DNA from: Synechococcus sp. AG-679-C18
GTDB taxonomy: Bacteria; Cyanobacteriota; Cyanobacteriia; PCC-6307; Cyanobiaceae
Direction: 5' to 3'
NCBI GenBank assembly: GCA_003210755.1
Contig: QCUL01000019.1
Span: 1-46,774 of the forward strand
Length of the DNA: 46,774 nucleotides
Both the position numbers and the translations under genes were made by a program. The notes under the pieces are model-generated. The model searched no databases and was not told the origin of the DNA. It saw only the letters and a program-made list of their open reading frames with translations. How positions within the stretch are numbered: the stretch's first letter is position 1; every line of letters starts with the position of its first letter. Of the stretch, positions 36,771-45,214 are shown one piece after another.

Positions 36771-37727
36771 CTAAAAGAGATCTGTGCCTAGCTGTAATGA
36801 AAAGCTGTTATTTACTTGTGGTGAAGTGAGTGCGTTATAAATGAGCTGACCATTGAGTGACGTAAAGAGTTTTTTATCTCCCAATGGGTATATTTTAATT
36901 GTTCCAGAAAAGTTATTGCTTGGAGAAAGCCCGGCAGCAAAGGCTCCTGTGAATTGATTGCTGAGTGATAAATTAAAGAAATCATTGGGAATCCAATCCA
37001 GGCTAATTCGAGCGCTGCTTGCTGCATAGGTGTTCCCGCAGTATTGATCATCGTTACAGCCTTGTCCTCCCCAGATGCTTTGCACAGATGGGCCTGCAGA
37101 TATGTTGACGGTTGTTGTATCTGTCTTGACTAAATCATATCCGAGGCCAATTGAGTTAATGAGATTGTTAGAACCTATTAAATTTAGGGTGTCATACTCA
37201 TAGATATTGGATGCATAAGCACTCAATCTTCCTGAAAAAGTGTGCGAAAAACGTAGATCAATTTGCCCTTGATTGGTATCTGTAGATCCTTTCTCTTCAT
37301 CGACACTCCTTGAAAAATCATATTCCGTATTGGCTCTTAATGAGAGTAGGTTTTTCTCATCCTTATATTGAATCCTTAGCAAGGATGTACTATCAAAATC
37401 AAGATCTTGATCGGTGTTTGAACCAGTGATTCCTGCTGAGAAACTTCCTGTCCATAGCTTCTTTTTGGGTTTTGGTTTCAGGTCTTTCTCTTGAATCTCT
37501 AGCCTTCCGAGGCTGGGGTGATCGATCACTGTTAGTTCTCCATTGTTTTCGCTTTTGACCAGTGTTCCATGAATCTTGTCCCCGTTGCTTAAAGTAAGGG
37601 TCACCGTTTCTGCTTTAGAAGTGCGAATGCTACTTCCCAGAAGAAGTAAGGTTGATGCGCTTAAGACGATCGAGATGGAAGTCTTTTTTTTGAAAATAAA
37701 TTTTTGAGGATTCATGTTGATTGGCAT
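36771..37727 (-). CDS. DUF481/YdiY-type outer-membrane beta-barrel protein
   Basis: Exported protein of 318 residues. A signal peptide (about 13-39, SIVLSASTLLLLGSSIRTSK) is followed by a small beta module (NGDKIHGTLVKSENNGELTV through LGRLEIQEKDL, about 48-82). After a KPKPKKK linker comes a barrel of about 235 residues with alternating hydrophobic strands and a C-terminal aromatic (LGTDLF). Two Cys bracket an extracellular-type loop (GCNDDQYCG). DUF481 barrels are outer-membrane proteins of unknown transport role. It lies 6 bases after the porin stop and should be co-transcribed with it. The start may also be ATG 37715. Confidence 0.78.
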   Translation of the reverse strand: MPINMNPQKFIFKKKTSISIVLSASTLLLLGSSIRTSKAETVTLTLSNGDKIHGTLVKSENNGELTVIDHPSLGRLEIQEKDLKPKPKKKLWTGSFSAGITGSNTDQDLDFDSTSLLRIQYKDEKNLLSLRANTEYDFSRSVDEEKGSTDTNQGQIDLRFSHTFSGRLSAYASNIYEYDTLNLIGSNNLINSIGLGYDLVKTDTTTVNISAGPSVQSIWGGQGCNDDQYCGNTYAASSARISLDWIPNDFFNLSLSNQFTGAFAAGLSPSNNFSGTIKIYPLGDKKLFTSLNGQLIYNALTSPQVNNSFSLQLGTDLF

Positions 37728-37733
37728 ATTATC

Positions 37734-38975
37734 TCAAAGCGAAAGATTGATTTGCGCTCCTGCTGCCCAAATTGATTGCACCGATTTAGCTCCAGAAGGA
37801 TTGATGATCCGTTGTATCAACGGCTGAATTTGCAGATTTTCAAATATCTGAATCGTGTAGTTAAGTTCTACGACTCCTTCATAGCTTTTGTTTGGTGTAA
37901 TGCTTTGACTAAATCGGCTCCGATTGAATCCAAGTGCGAGTATGTCCATAGGTCGACCGGGGATAGTCCCTTGACTAAGAATACCTCCAGCCATGAAGTT
38001 CGATAGGGGGTTGTTCTCTTCAGTCAGGCTGAGACTGCCTGACATCCAGATGCGATTATCTTGTCCAATCGGCAGTGCTAAAGGAAATGTGATTGTTCCA
38101 TAGATACCTGAATTTACTCCATCTCCGAGATTTTCGCTCTTGCTTGTATCTAGTTTAGACGCCCCTAAGTAGCTTCCAACTTGAATGACTGGATCTGGAA
38201 GTGAATGCTTGGTTTTAAAGGTATCATCGGTGAATGCTTGGAACGGATTGAGTGACCATTGTAAAATTTGAAGATTGCCTTTGAGTTTTGGGATCTCAGG
38301 GTTAACTCCCAGTGCTGATGCTAATTGCTGGGTCTTGTTTAAGTAATAGTATCCATATTCTAATGTTCCAAGCTGCTTGTGATGTGCGCCAATCTGTGTT
38401 CCTGGCGCGATAAATGGACTGATTGGCTGTCCGACAATAGAGACATTGTATGGTGTGTTTAGGCTTGAATTTATGTAATAATTCAGTACCGGTATTTCCA
38501 TTATATCCTTTTCAATTGATATCAATCCAGCTTTCATGCTCCAGTCGATCTGTTTTTCTCCCTCGATGCGTTCTACTGATGCTTGGGTTAGCCACGTGCC
38601 AATCGGACTGGCCAATGTTTGGAGTGGATACACCGATCCAAGTTGTTCGTTAAGGGATGGATTTCCTGTAAATTGATTGAATTCTACTTGGACATTCCAG
38701 TGGTCTAGCTCTGACCAGTCGTTTCTATTCTTGTTCAGGCCAGTGCCCAAAGTGATGCCTGCGGAAATCTGCTGAATCCAGCTGCTGGCTGAAAAATTGT
38801 TCGGGCCTGATGATTCCCCTAGAACTGGTTCAGCGATTAATTCGAGATTGTATTCAAACCAATTTGGTTGATCAGTATTGAAGAATGATTCATCTGCCAT
38901 GACACTTGCCCCGGTGATGAATAGAAGCCCTAGCTGCATAATCGTTGGGACGATTAGTTCAGCATTCGTCAACAT
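37734..38975 (-). CDS. OprB-type porin lacking an SLH domain
   Basis: Outer-membrane porin of 413 residues resembling the carbohydrate-selective OprB family. The C-terminal half has GTITFPLALPIGQDNRIWMS, ILALGFNRSRF and VELNYTIQIFENLQIQPLIQ, ending in a strand with INLSL. The signal peptide is at about 8-27 (ending SVMADE). Typical cyanobacterial porins begin with an SLH domain and coiled coil of about 150 residues; neither is seen here. It starts 5 bases after the hemL stop, and the DUF481 gene follows 6 bases after its own stop, so the three form one run. Confidence 0.82.
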   Translation of the reverse strand: MLTNAELIVPTIMQLGLLFITGASVMADESFFNTDQPNWFEYNLELIAEPVLGESSGPNNFSASSWIQQISAGITLGTGLNKNRNDWSELDHWNVQVEFNQFTGNPSLNEQLGSVYPLQTLASPIGTWLTQASVERIEGEKQIDWSMKAGLISIEKDIMEIPVLNYYINSSLNTPYNVSIVGQPISPFIAPGTQIGAHHKQLGTLEYGYYYLNKTQQLASALGVNPEIPKLKGNLQILQWSLNPFQAFTDDTFKTKHSLPDPVIQVGSYLGASKLDTSKSENLGDGVNSGIYGTITFPLALPIGQDNRIWMSGSLSLTEENNPLSNFMAGGILSQGTIPGRPMDILALGFNRSRFSQSITPNKSYEGVVELNYTIQIFENLQIQPLIQRIINPSGAKSVQSIWAAGAQINLSL

Positions 38976-38980
38976 GAAAG

Positions 38981-40297
38981 TCAGGCGATTGCAGAAAAAC
39001 TTTCACGGAATGCTTTGATTGTGGCTTCGATATTTTCATCAGAATGGGCAAGTGATGTAAAACCAGCTTCAAACGCGGAAGGAGCTAAGTAAACACCCCG
39101 TTCAAGCATGGCTCGGTGAAGTTGTCCGAAACGCTCAGCATCCGTAGCTTTTGCTTCTTCGAAATTGCGAACTGGCCCTTCACAGAGGAAAAAACCAAAC
39201 ATGGCTCCAACACTTCCTCCGCTAATCGGAAGGCCTGCTTGGCGACCAGCATCGAGGATTCCCTCGATTAGGCGTTCAGTTGTGGCGGAGAGTTTTTCGT
39301 AACTTCCAGGCTGCTTAAGTAATTCGAGGGTTTTGATTCCAGCTGTCATCGCAAGAGGATTGCCGCTCAATGTTCCTGCTTGATACATAGGGCCTGCAGG
39401 AGACACCATCTCCATGATGTCCTTGCGACCGCCATAGGCGCCTACGGGTAAGCCTCCTCCAATGACTTTCCCCATCGTGGTTAAGTCGGGAGTCACACCA
39501 AAGTGGGCCTGGGCTCCGCCGTAGCTGATGCGGAATCCAGTCATTACTTCGTCGAATACCAGTAGAGCTCCGTTCTCTTTAGTGAGTTCCCTTAAGCCTT
39601 CCAAAAACCCAGGTTCTGGTTGGATGAACCCGGCATTGCCAACAATCGGCTCGAGTATGACTCCTGCGATGGCATCTGGGTTCTCAGCAAAAAGCTGTTT
39701 GACCGATTCCAAGTCGTTGTAGGGAGCGGTCAGGGTATTGGCTGTGGTGCTTCTTGGTACACCTGGTGAATCAGGTAGGCCGAGTGTTGCCACTCCAGAG
39801 CCGGCTTTCACCAGGAACATGTCGGCATGACCGTGATAGCAGCCCTCAAATTTGATGATCTTGTCTCGCCCTGTAAAGGCTCTGATCAAGCGCAGCATTG
39901 ACATGCAGGCTTCTGTTCCGCTGTTGACGAATCGAACCATCTCCACGCTGGGAACGGCGTCAATCACCATCTCGGCGAGAGTGTTCTCTAAGGCGCAAGG
40001 TGCTCCAAAGCTGGTTCCTTTTTCAATCGCTTCCTGTAGGGCGCTGATGACCTCTGGATGGGCATGCCCACAGATGGCTGGTCCCCAGCTGCCGATGTAA
40101 TCAATGTATTTATTGCCGTCTACATCCCAGGCGTACGGGCCTTTGACCCGATCAAACACGATTGGTTGTCCACCAACCGACTTAAAAGCACGCACCGGTG
40201 AGCTCACCCCGCCAGGCATCAGAGCCTTGGCAGCACTGAAGATGGCCTGGGAGTGGCTGGTGTTCAGATTGGAAGCAGTCACAGGGACGGGAGCCAA
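38981..40297 (-). CDS. hemL: Glutamate-1-semialdehyde 2,1-aminomutase
   Basis: PLP-dependent enzyme of 438 residues making 5-aminolevulinate, the precursor of haem, chlorophyll and bilins. Seen: the N-terminal [39 protein letters not shown], the Schiff-base Lys277 in [18 protein letters not shown], and [14 protein letters not shown]. Start ATG 40297. It is divergent from glcD with a 122-base gap and heads a run with a porin and a DUF481 protein. Confidence 0.96.
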   Translation of the reverse strand: MAPVPVTASNLNTSHSQAIFSAAKALMPGGVSSPVRAFKSVGGQPIVFDRVKGPYAWDVDGNKYIDYIGSWGPAICGHAHPEVISALQEAIEKGTSFGAPCALENTLAEMVIDAVPSVEMVRFVNSGTEACMSMLRLIRAFTGRDKIIKFEGCYHGHADMFLVKAGSGVATLGLPDSPGVPRSTTANTLTAPYNDLESVKQLFAENPDAIAGVILEPIVGNAGFIQPEPGFLEGLRELTKENGALLVFDEVMTGFRISYGGAQAHFGVTPDLTTMGKVIGGGLPVGAYGGRKDIMEMVSPAGPMYQAGTLSGNPLAMTAGIKTLELLKQPGSYEKLSATTERLIEGILDAGRQAGLPISGGSVGAMFGFFLCEGPVRNFEEAKATDAERFGQLHRAMLERGVYLAPSAFEAGFTSLAHSDENIEATIKAFRESFSAIA

Positions 40298-40419
40298 AGG
40301 GCAGTTGCAAACCGTGCAATATCTTGACCCATAGATCGGCCAGTTGTGTTTTTTCTGTATTCGAAGGCTGAGAAATGACGTGAAAACTGCTTAGGTTAAT
40401 TCTGTTATGCACGCCATCA

Positions 40420-41892
40420 GTGAGCTACGACTGGCCAGCACTAGAGCGTGAATTGAGAGGTTTTTTGCCTCCAAAAGCAATGGTCTCAAGGCGGCAAGAG
40501 TTGTTGTCCTACGACTGTGACGGTCTCACCATGGACCGGCACATGCCGAAGCTCGCAGTGCTGCCGGAATCGGCGGATCAGGTGGCAAAGATTTTGGGGT
40601 GCTGTCACCGACAGGGCATTCCCTTCGTCGCTCGCGGGAGCGGGACTGGGCTTTCTGGCGGTGCGCTTGTGGAACAAGAAGCACTATTAGTTGTGACCAG
40701 TCGAATGCGTCGAATTCTCGATATTGATCTCGAGAACCAAACAATCACGGTGGAACCCGGCGTGATCAACAGCTGGGTCAGCCGTGCAGTAGTTGGCGAT
40801 GGCTTTTATTACGCTCCTGATCCCTCCAGTCAGGTGGTTTGCAGCATCGGGGGCAATGTTGCGGAAAACTCAGGTGGTGTGCACTGTCTGAAATATGGGG
40901 TCACCAGCAATCACGTGCTTGCTTTAGATGTTGTGCTTCCTGATGGCACTCCCACGCGCCTTGGGAGCTCTTTGTGCGATGCGGCTGAGCTTGATTTACG
41001 TGGCGTTTTCATTGGTAGTGAGGGCACACTTGGAATCGCTACGGCGATCACACTGCGATTGCTGCATGCGCCCGATGCTGTGGGCGTATTGCTTGCAGAT
41101 TTCCCCTCCATGCAGGCAGCTGGAGAGGCTGTGCGGCTGATTACCCGCGCTGGGGTGTTGCCAGCAGGCCTTGAAATTATGGATCAAACTTGCATCAAGG
41201 CTGTTAACGAAGCTTTTGGTGAGGAGGAGTATCCGCCAGCAGCAGGAGCTGTGCTGTTAATAGAGCTTGATGGTCAAGAACCTGAGGTCAAGCAAGCTGT
41301 CACTGTTACTACGGCCCTTTGTCTCGACGCTGGTGCTGGCGATATTCGCGAAGCCTGGAGTGAAGAAGATCGCGCTCGTCTCTGGAAAGGCCGAAAAAGC
41401 GCTATCTCAGCACTCGGCAGGCAATGCCCCAGTTATTACCTTCAAGATGGCGTTGTGCCTCGCACGGCTCTGCCAAGAGTGCTTGAGGCCATCGATCAGC
41501 TCAGTGCAGACCATGGCCTTGTTGTCGCGAATGTTTTCCATGCGGGCGACGGCAATCTGCATCCATTGATTTTGTATCGCGCTTCAGAGCAGGGAGTTAA
41601 CGAACGTGTAAAAGCCCTCGGCGGCGCGATCATGAATCTTTGTCTGGAGGTCGGTGGAAGTATTAGCGGTGAACATGGTGTTGGAAGTGATAAGCGCTGT
41701 TATCTCAATCAGATGTTTAGTGCTGAAGACCTGATCACGATGCAGTGGGTTCGCCTCGCTTTTGATCCGCTTGGAAGAGCCAATCCTGGAAAAATCTTCC
41801 CTACACCACAAAGTTGCGGCGAGTCGTTAAGACGTTCTGTTCAACTTCAGGCTGAAGGACAATCGCTTCCGCAGGAAGCGATTGTGTACTGA
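40420..41892 (+). CDS. glcD: Glycolate oxidase FAD-binding subunit
   Basis: FAD-linked oxidoreductase of 490 residues oxidising glycolate from photorespiration, or D-lactate. The FAD_binding_4 domain has FVARGSGTGLSGGALV and DPSSQVVCSIGGNVAENSGG; the C-terminal FAD-oxidase domain has VFHAGDGNLHPL, EVGGSISGEHGVGSDK and DPLGRANPGKIFP. GTG 40420 is chosen; an ATG at 40407 is out of frame. GlcE and GlcF are not in the window. Its last codons are formed by a perfect 12-base inverted repeat. Confidence 0.93.
   Translation: MSYDWPALERELRGFLPPKAMVSRRQELLSYDCDGLTMDRHMPKLAVLPESADQVAKILGCCHRQGIPFVARGSGTGLSGGALVEQEALLVVTSRMRRILDIDLENQTITVEPGVINSWVSRAVVGDGFYYAPDPSSQVVCSIGGNVAENSGGVHCLKYGVTSNHVLALDVVLPDGTPTRLGSSLCDAAELDLRGVFIGSEGTLGIATAITLRLLHAPDAVGVLLADFPSMQAAGEAVRLITRAGVLPAGLEIMDQTCIKAVNEAFGEEEYPPAAGAVLLIELDGQEPEVKQAVTVTTALCLDAGAGDIREAWSEEDRARLWKGRKSAISALGRQCPSYYLQDGVVPRTALPRVLEAIDQLSADHGLVVANVFHAGDGNLHPLILYRASEQGVNERVKALGGAIMNLCLEVGGSISGEHGVGSDKRCYLNQMFSAEDLITMQWVRLAFDPLGRANPGKIFPTPQSCGESLRRSVQLQAEGQSLPQEAIVY
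41859..41885. repeat. Perfect 12-base-pair hairpin at the end of glcD
   Basis: Arms ACAATCGCTTCC and GGAAGCGATTGT around GCA, lying within the last codons of glcD, between glcD and the convergent xth gene. There is no T-run. It could act as a 3'-end stabiliser or as a bidirectional barrier. Confidence 0.7.
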
Positions 41893-41920
41893 GTTGAATC
41901 TCTCGCTTTAGGGAACCGGT

Positions 41921-42757
41921 CTACGTGTCATATGCATCCTCTCCGTCGCCGTCGTCCTCCAATTCCCAAGCAAGATCAACACAAACGGGTGCATGATCAC
42001 TGGGTTGGATCCGCCCCCGTTCCTCTTTATCAATCGAACAGCTTCGAGCTAGCTCGCGTAGCATTTCATTGAGATAGATGTGATCGATACGCCAGCCACG
42101 GTCGCGGTCCCAAGCGCCACTGCGGTAATCCCACCAGCTCCAGTGCCCGCTGTTCGGCTCAAACAGTCGGAAAGCATCTTGAAGATCAGAACCCAATGCC
42201 ACCAGTAAGGCGGCTCTTTCGCGATCTGAGGCCATGATTCCTCCTGACAAGCGATCAGGATCCGGGAGGTCTCGCGCTTCAAGTCCGATGTTGAAATCTC
42301 CCACCACGCATAGAGGTTCGTCTCTTGTTTGGATGGCTCCGATGTAGCGCTCCAGGCAGGACAGCCAAGCCAGCTTGTAGTTGTACTTATCGGAGCTAAG
42401 GCTTGAACCATTGGGCACGTAGAGATTGACCACTCGGATGCCATCAACGAGAGCACTGATAACGCGCTTCTGAGCACCCAGCTCCTCGGCGTCTGGGTCG
42501 CCTATGAGTTCCCCGATAAAGCCCATGCGTACATCTTCAAGGGGGGTGCGACTGATCAACGCAACGCCGTTGTAGGCCTTTTGTCCGTGTATCTGAACTT
42601 GATAGCCCTTTTGGAGGAAAGGCTCTAGCGGGAATTGGGGATCATCAACCTTGGTTTCTTGCAGTGCCAGCAGGTCAGGTTTTTTTTGATCGAGCCAATT
42701 CAGAACATGAGTCAGACGCGTTCGCACTGAATTGACATTCCAGCTGGCGATTTGCAC
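41921..42757 (-). CDS. xth: Exodeoxyribonuclease III (AP endonuclease)
   Basis: Exonuclease III family protein of 278 residues, cutting at abasic sites and removing 3' blocks in base-excision repair. Seen: the N-terminal IASWNVNSVRTRL, LALQETKVDD with the metal-binding Glu, YVPNGSSL, VVGDFNIGLEARD, SWWDYRSGAWDRDRGWRIDHIY and the catalytic PSDHAPV. Tail-to-tail with glcD and divergent from the 42815 gene, with an inverted repeat in the 57-base gap. Confidence 0.95.
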   Translation of the reverse strand: MQIASWNVNSVRTRLTHVLNWLDQKKPDLLALQETKVDDPQFPLEPFLQKGYQVQIHGQKAYNGVALISRTPLEDVRMGFIGELIGDPDAEELGAQKRVISALVDGIRVVNLYVPNGSSLSSDKYNYKLAWLSCLERYIGAIQTRDEPLCVVGDFNIGLEARDLPDPDRLSGGIMASDRERAALLVALGSDLQDAFRLFEPNSGHWSWWDYRSGAWDRDRGWRIDHIYLNEMLRELARSCSIDKEERGRIQPSDHAPVCVDLAWELEDDGDGEDAYDT

Positions 42758-42780
42758 GGCGAGGACGGTGGTTGAAATTG

Positions 42781-42806
42781 ACTCTTATCATCGGCTCATT
42801 AAGAGT
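42781..42806. promoter_or_regulatory. Inverted repeat between divergent xth and 42815 genes
   Basis: Perfect 7-base arms ACTCTTA and TAAGAGT with a 12-base spacer, filling half of the 57-base gap between two divergent starts. It may be a shared operator; the regulator is unknown. Confidence 0.38.
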
Positions 42807-42814
42807 GAGTTGAG

Positions 42815-43123
42815 ATGGTGTCGACGCTTGCCTGTTTGAGGCTTCATCTTCTCGGGATCGTCAGCTTCTTATCACTGACAACCGCTGGTGGTGTGCTAGC
42901 TCAGCAAAGCCCATTAACTAGTGGCTATCAGTCCCCCCAAGAGCGTGAAGTGTTCCAGACGGAGCCTGGACAAAAAGATAAAAATTCGGTGCTTGACGCC
43001 ACTAACCCAATGGAGCTGATGAACCGGTTGCGAAGGGCAAATGCCATGAACGATGCCACGCCTCCATCTGACGCTATCGATGCTGCGCTTAAGGCTCTTG
43101 AGTCTCCCCAACCTGCTCCTTGA
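42815..43123 (+). CDS. Small secreted hypothetical protein
   Basis: Predicted 102-residue exported protein. The signal peptide is at about 1-30 (LGIVSFLSLTTAGGVLAQQS). The mature part is polar and rich in Q, P and D, with a helical end (MELMNRLRRANAMNDA and SDAIDAALKALESPQ). No family is recognised. It is divergent from xth and its 3' end overlaps the convergent TPR gene by 35 bases. Confidence 0.66.
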   Translation: MVSTLACLRLHLLGIVSFLSLTTAGGVLAQQSPLTSGYQSPQEREVFQTEPGQKDKNSVLDATNPMELMNRLRRANAMNDATPPSDAIDAALKALESPQPAP

Positions 43124-43862
43124 CACGCTGACCAAATTCTGTTGCTTGCAGTTCTGTTTCACTCACTTCAATTTTGCGAGCTGCCTCGAGTGCCCAACGC
43201 ACAGCAAGCTGATCCAAAGCCAGTTTGTCTTTTTTGCTAATAGAAACCCGATTTCGCACGCTGATTAATAGTTGTTGCGATTGCTGAATCTCACCTTTAT
43301 CCCTGTAGAGCAGTGCGAGGGCGAGCAATGGTCTGATGTCGTTAGGGGTTTCTGCCGCAATTACTTGGTAGGTGGCTATCGCTGCGTCGTCTTTTTGGGT
43401 GAGCCGTTGCAGGTCAGCCAAGCGCAATCCAAAAGTGAGCCTTTGGCCGTTTGGTTGCTGATTGAACCGCTTAAGTGCCTGCTTCAACGCGGAGGCTTGT
43501 CGTTCTGTTCCTACATCCAGCAAAAGTTTTAGGTCCTGAACTTCAGGGTGATTGGGCCATAAAGCTTGAAGGGTGATGAGCTCACGATTAGCTGCTTCGA
43601 GGTCATTTTTCTGGAACTTCTCGCGAGCCAAGAGCAAGCGCCAATGCAAGTCGCGTGGATTGGCGCGAGCAAGTTGAGCCAATCTTTGATCGCGCCTGAC
43701 TTGATTCAGAGCCTTTGCCTCCAACGAGCTTTTCAACGAGTTGGCCTGTGGATCTGCATTGATGAATTGGGCCAGGAACCAGCCTGTGATCATGGCTAGT
43801 GGAACCCCCAACCCCATCAACCATCGTTTTCGGACCACTTGTGGTCGGACAGAGCCGGGCAA
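43089..43862 (-). CDS. Membrane-anchored TPR-like protein
   Basis: Predicted 257-residue protein. A basic N-terminus leads into one membrane helix (about 16-32, GLGVPLAMITGWFLAQF). The rest is helical repeats of TPR type, for example LRLADLQRLTQKDDAAIATY with QVIAAETPNDIRPLLALALL and YRDKGEIQQSQQLL. It resembles the tetratricopeptide part of CcmI- or YfgM-like scaffolds; the partner is unknown. Its 3' end overlaps the 42815 gene tail to tail by 35 bases. Confidence 0.75.
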   Translation of the reverse strand: MPGSVRPQVVRKRWLMGLGVPLAMITGWFLAQFINADPQANSLKSSLEAKALNQVRRDQRLAQLARANPRDLHWRLLLAREKFQKNDLEAANRELITLQALWPNHPEVQDLKLLLDVGTERQASALKQALKRFNQQPNGQRLTFGLRLADLQRLTQKDDAAIATYQVIAAETPNDIRPLLALALLYRDKGEIQQSQQLLISVRNRVSISKKDKLALDQLAVRWALEAARKIEVSETELQATEFGQRVKEQVGETQEP

Positions 43863-43949
43863 TCTGCTTTGGGAGTGCTATTACCACTTTGAAGTGATTC
43901 CCTCGAGCTGGCTAGAGTCATCGAAGGCAAATGGAAGCCACTGATAGCA

Positions 43950-44576
43950 ATGCGCGACCATCCGATTTCCCCGGTGACAGAACCCCTCCAGTACCGGGCG
44001 ATCGGTGTTGTTAGGGGTATTTATCGACCTGAATCCGACGACCAGCTGACCCGTGGAGTCTTGATCGACTCTGATGGCGTCGAATTAGAGGCTGTCGTTC
44101 TTGGCAGGATGCTTACTCTGATGCGCCGTCATCTCGATATGACGAAGCCCCACTTATGGGTGGTATATCCCCGATGCCGTGAGAAAGAGCAATTGCATCT
44201 TCAAATTGCGGGGATCTGGGAGCCCAGTACCCTTGCCTCCAGCGATGACTCGGCGGACCAACTTCCTGAGGGGGATGACTTCTTCTCGATTCGTGGCGAA
44301 TTGATCTTCACGAAGCCAGAAATCAAAGAGCTTGTTGTGAAAGTACGGCAGTTGCCCAGGGCCGATGGATTTCGTCCTTTGCCGTTCAAAGTTCAGCTCT
44401 CTGGGGAACTTCCTCTTGAGCATCTCCGACATTTCGTCAGCTTGGATGTCCGTCGACAAGGTCAGCTCCTGACTGTTGAGACCGTTGAAGTGATTGCGCC
44501 AATTCCTACTCGGGGAGGGAAAGGTCGAGATGGAGCCCGTAGGGGAGGTGCTCGCCCGCGAGCTGCCAAAACCTGA
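43950..44576 (+). CDS. Conserved cyanobacterial hypothetical protein
   Basis: Predicted 208-residue soluble protein with a beta-rich body: YRAIGVVRGIYRPESDDQLT, then RGVLIDSDGVELEAVVLGRM and LWVVYPRCREKEQLHLQIAG, and a basic, Gly/Arg-rich tail (RGGKGRDGARRGGARPRAAK) that could bind RNA. I know similar proteins only as cyanobacterial hypotheticals. Its stop overlaps the next start by one base (TGATG), and it heads a coupled cluster with an M41-like protein and LarC. Confidence 0.72.
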   Translation: MRDHPISPVTEPLQYRAIGVVRGIYRPESDDQLTRGVLIDSDGVELEAVVLGRMLTLMRRHLDMTKPHLWVVYPRCREKEQLHLQIAGIWEPSTLASSDDSADQLPEGDDFFSIRGELIFTKPEIKELVVKVRQLPRADGFRPLPFKVQLSGELPLEHLRHFVSLDVRRQGQLLTVETVEVIAPIPTRGGKGRDGARRGGARPRAAKT

Positions 44577-45214
44577 TGCCTTCTTCTCCAGCATTCAATA
44601 CAACCGCCGGTGTCGCGGTAGCCAGTGCAACGGGTTTAGCTGTGTTTGGCCCCTTGATCGGACTGTCGACTGCATGGATTGCGCTTGGTTTAGGAGGCGC
44701 ACTGCTGGGCCTCACCGTTGATGCCGCTCAATTGAATGGGATGGGAGGGCACCTTTTGGCAGAATCTCTTCCTGGTGGGCGAAAGAGGCTCCGCCGAGTT
44801 GCGTTTCACGAGGCTGGTCACTGGTTGGTGGCGCAGGAGGAACACTTAGAGGTCAAGAGAGTGCTGGTTGGCACGCGTGGATGTCTTCAGGCGGGATTGC
44901 GTTGCAACGGAGTGACCGAATTTGCTCTTCCTGATCGTGCTCAGCTATCGCTTGAAGACTTACGCCGTTGGAGCAGGGTTCTTCAAGCTGGAATGGCTGC
45001 AGAGACGCTTCTTGATGGCCCCCCTCAAGGTGGCGAAGATGACAGGGCGTTGTTGGGGCGAATTTGGGGTGTTTCTGGACAAGATGTGGAAACAGCTCAG
45101 CGAGAGCAGCGGAGGGCACGTCGGGAAGTTGAGCAGTTTTTGCGCTCACGACGGACGGAAATTGCAACCATTGCTGACAGGCTGCTGGAAGGAATGCCTC
45201 CAGAGGCGGCATGA
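44576..45214 (+). CDS. Stand-alone M41 (FtsH peptidase)-like membrane protein
   Basis: Predicted 212-residue protein with two hydrophobic segments (about 11-30 and 33-48) and then a domain like the peptidase part of FtsH. Seen: FHEAGHWLVAQ with H78-E79-x-x-H82, a helical stretch AGMAAETLLDG (Glu143), and GGEDDRALL with Asp156 in the place of FtsH's third zinc ligand. The AAA ATPase domain is entirely absent. Catalytic residues appear kept, so an ATP-independent metalloprotease or a regulator of FtsH complexes is inferred. It is coupled to both neighbours (TGATG upstream, ATGA to larC). Confidence 0.78.
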   Translation: MPSSPAFNTTAGVAVASATGLAVFGPLIGLSTAWIALGLGGALLGLTVDAAQLNGMGGHLLAESLPGGRKRLRRVAFHEAGHWLVAQEEHLEVKRVLVGTRGCLQAGLRCNGVTEFALPDRAQLSLEDLRRWSRVLQAGMAAETLLDGPPQGGEDDRALLGRIWGVSGQDVETAQREQRRARREVEQFLRSRRTEIATIADRLLEGMPPEAA

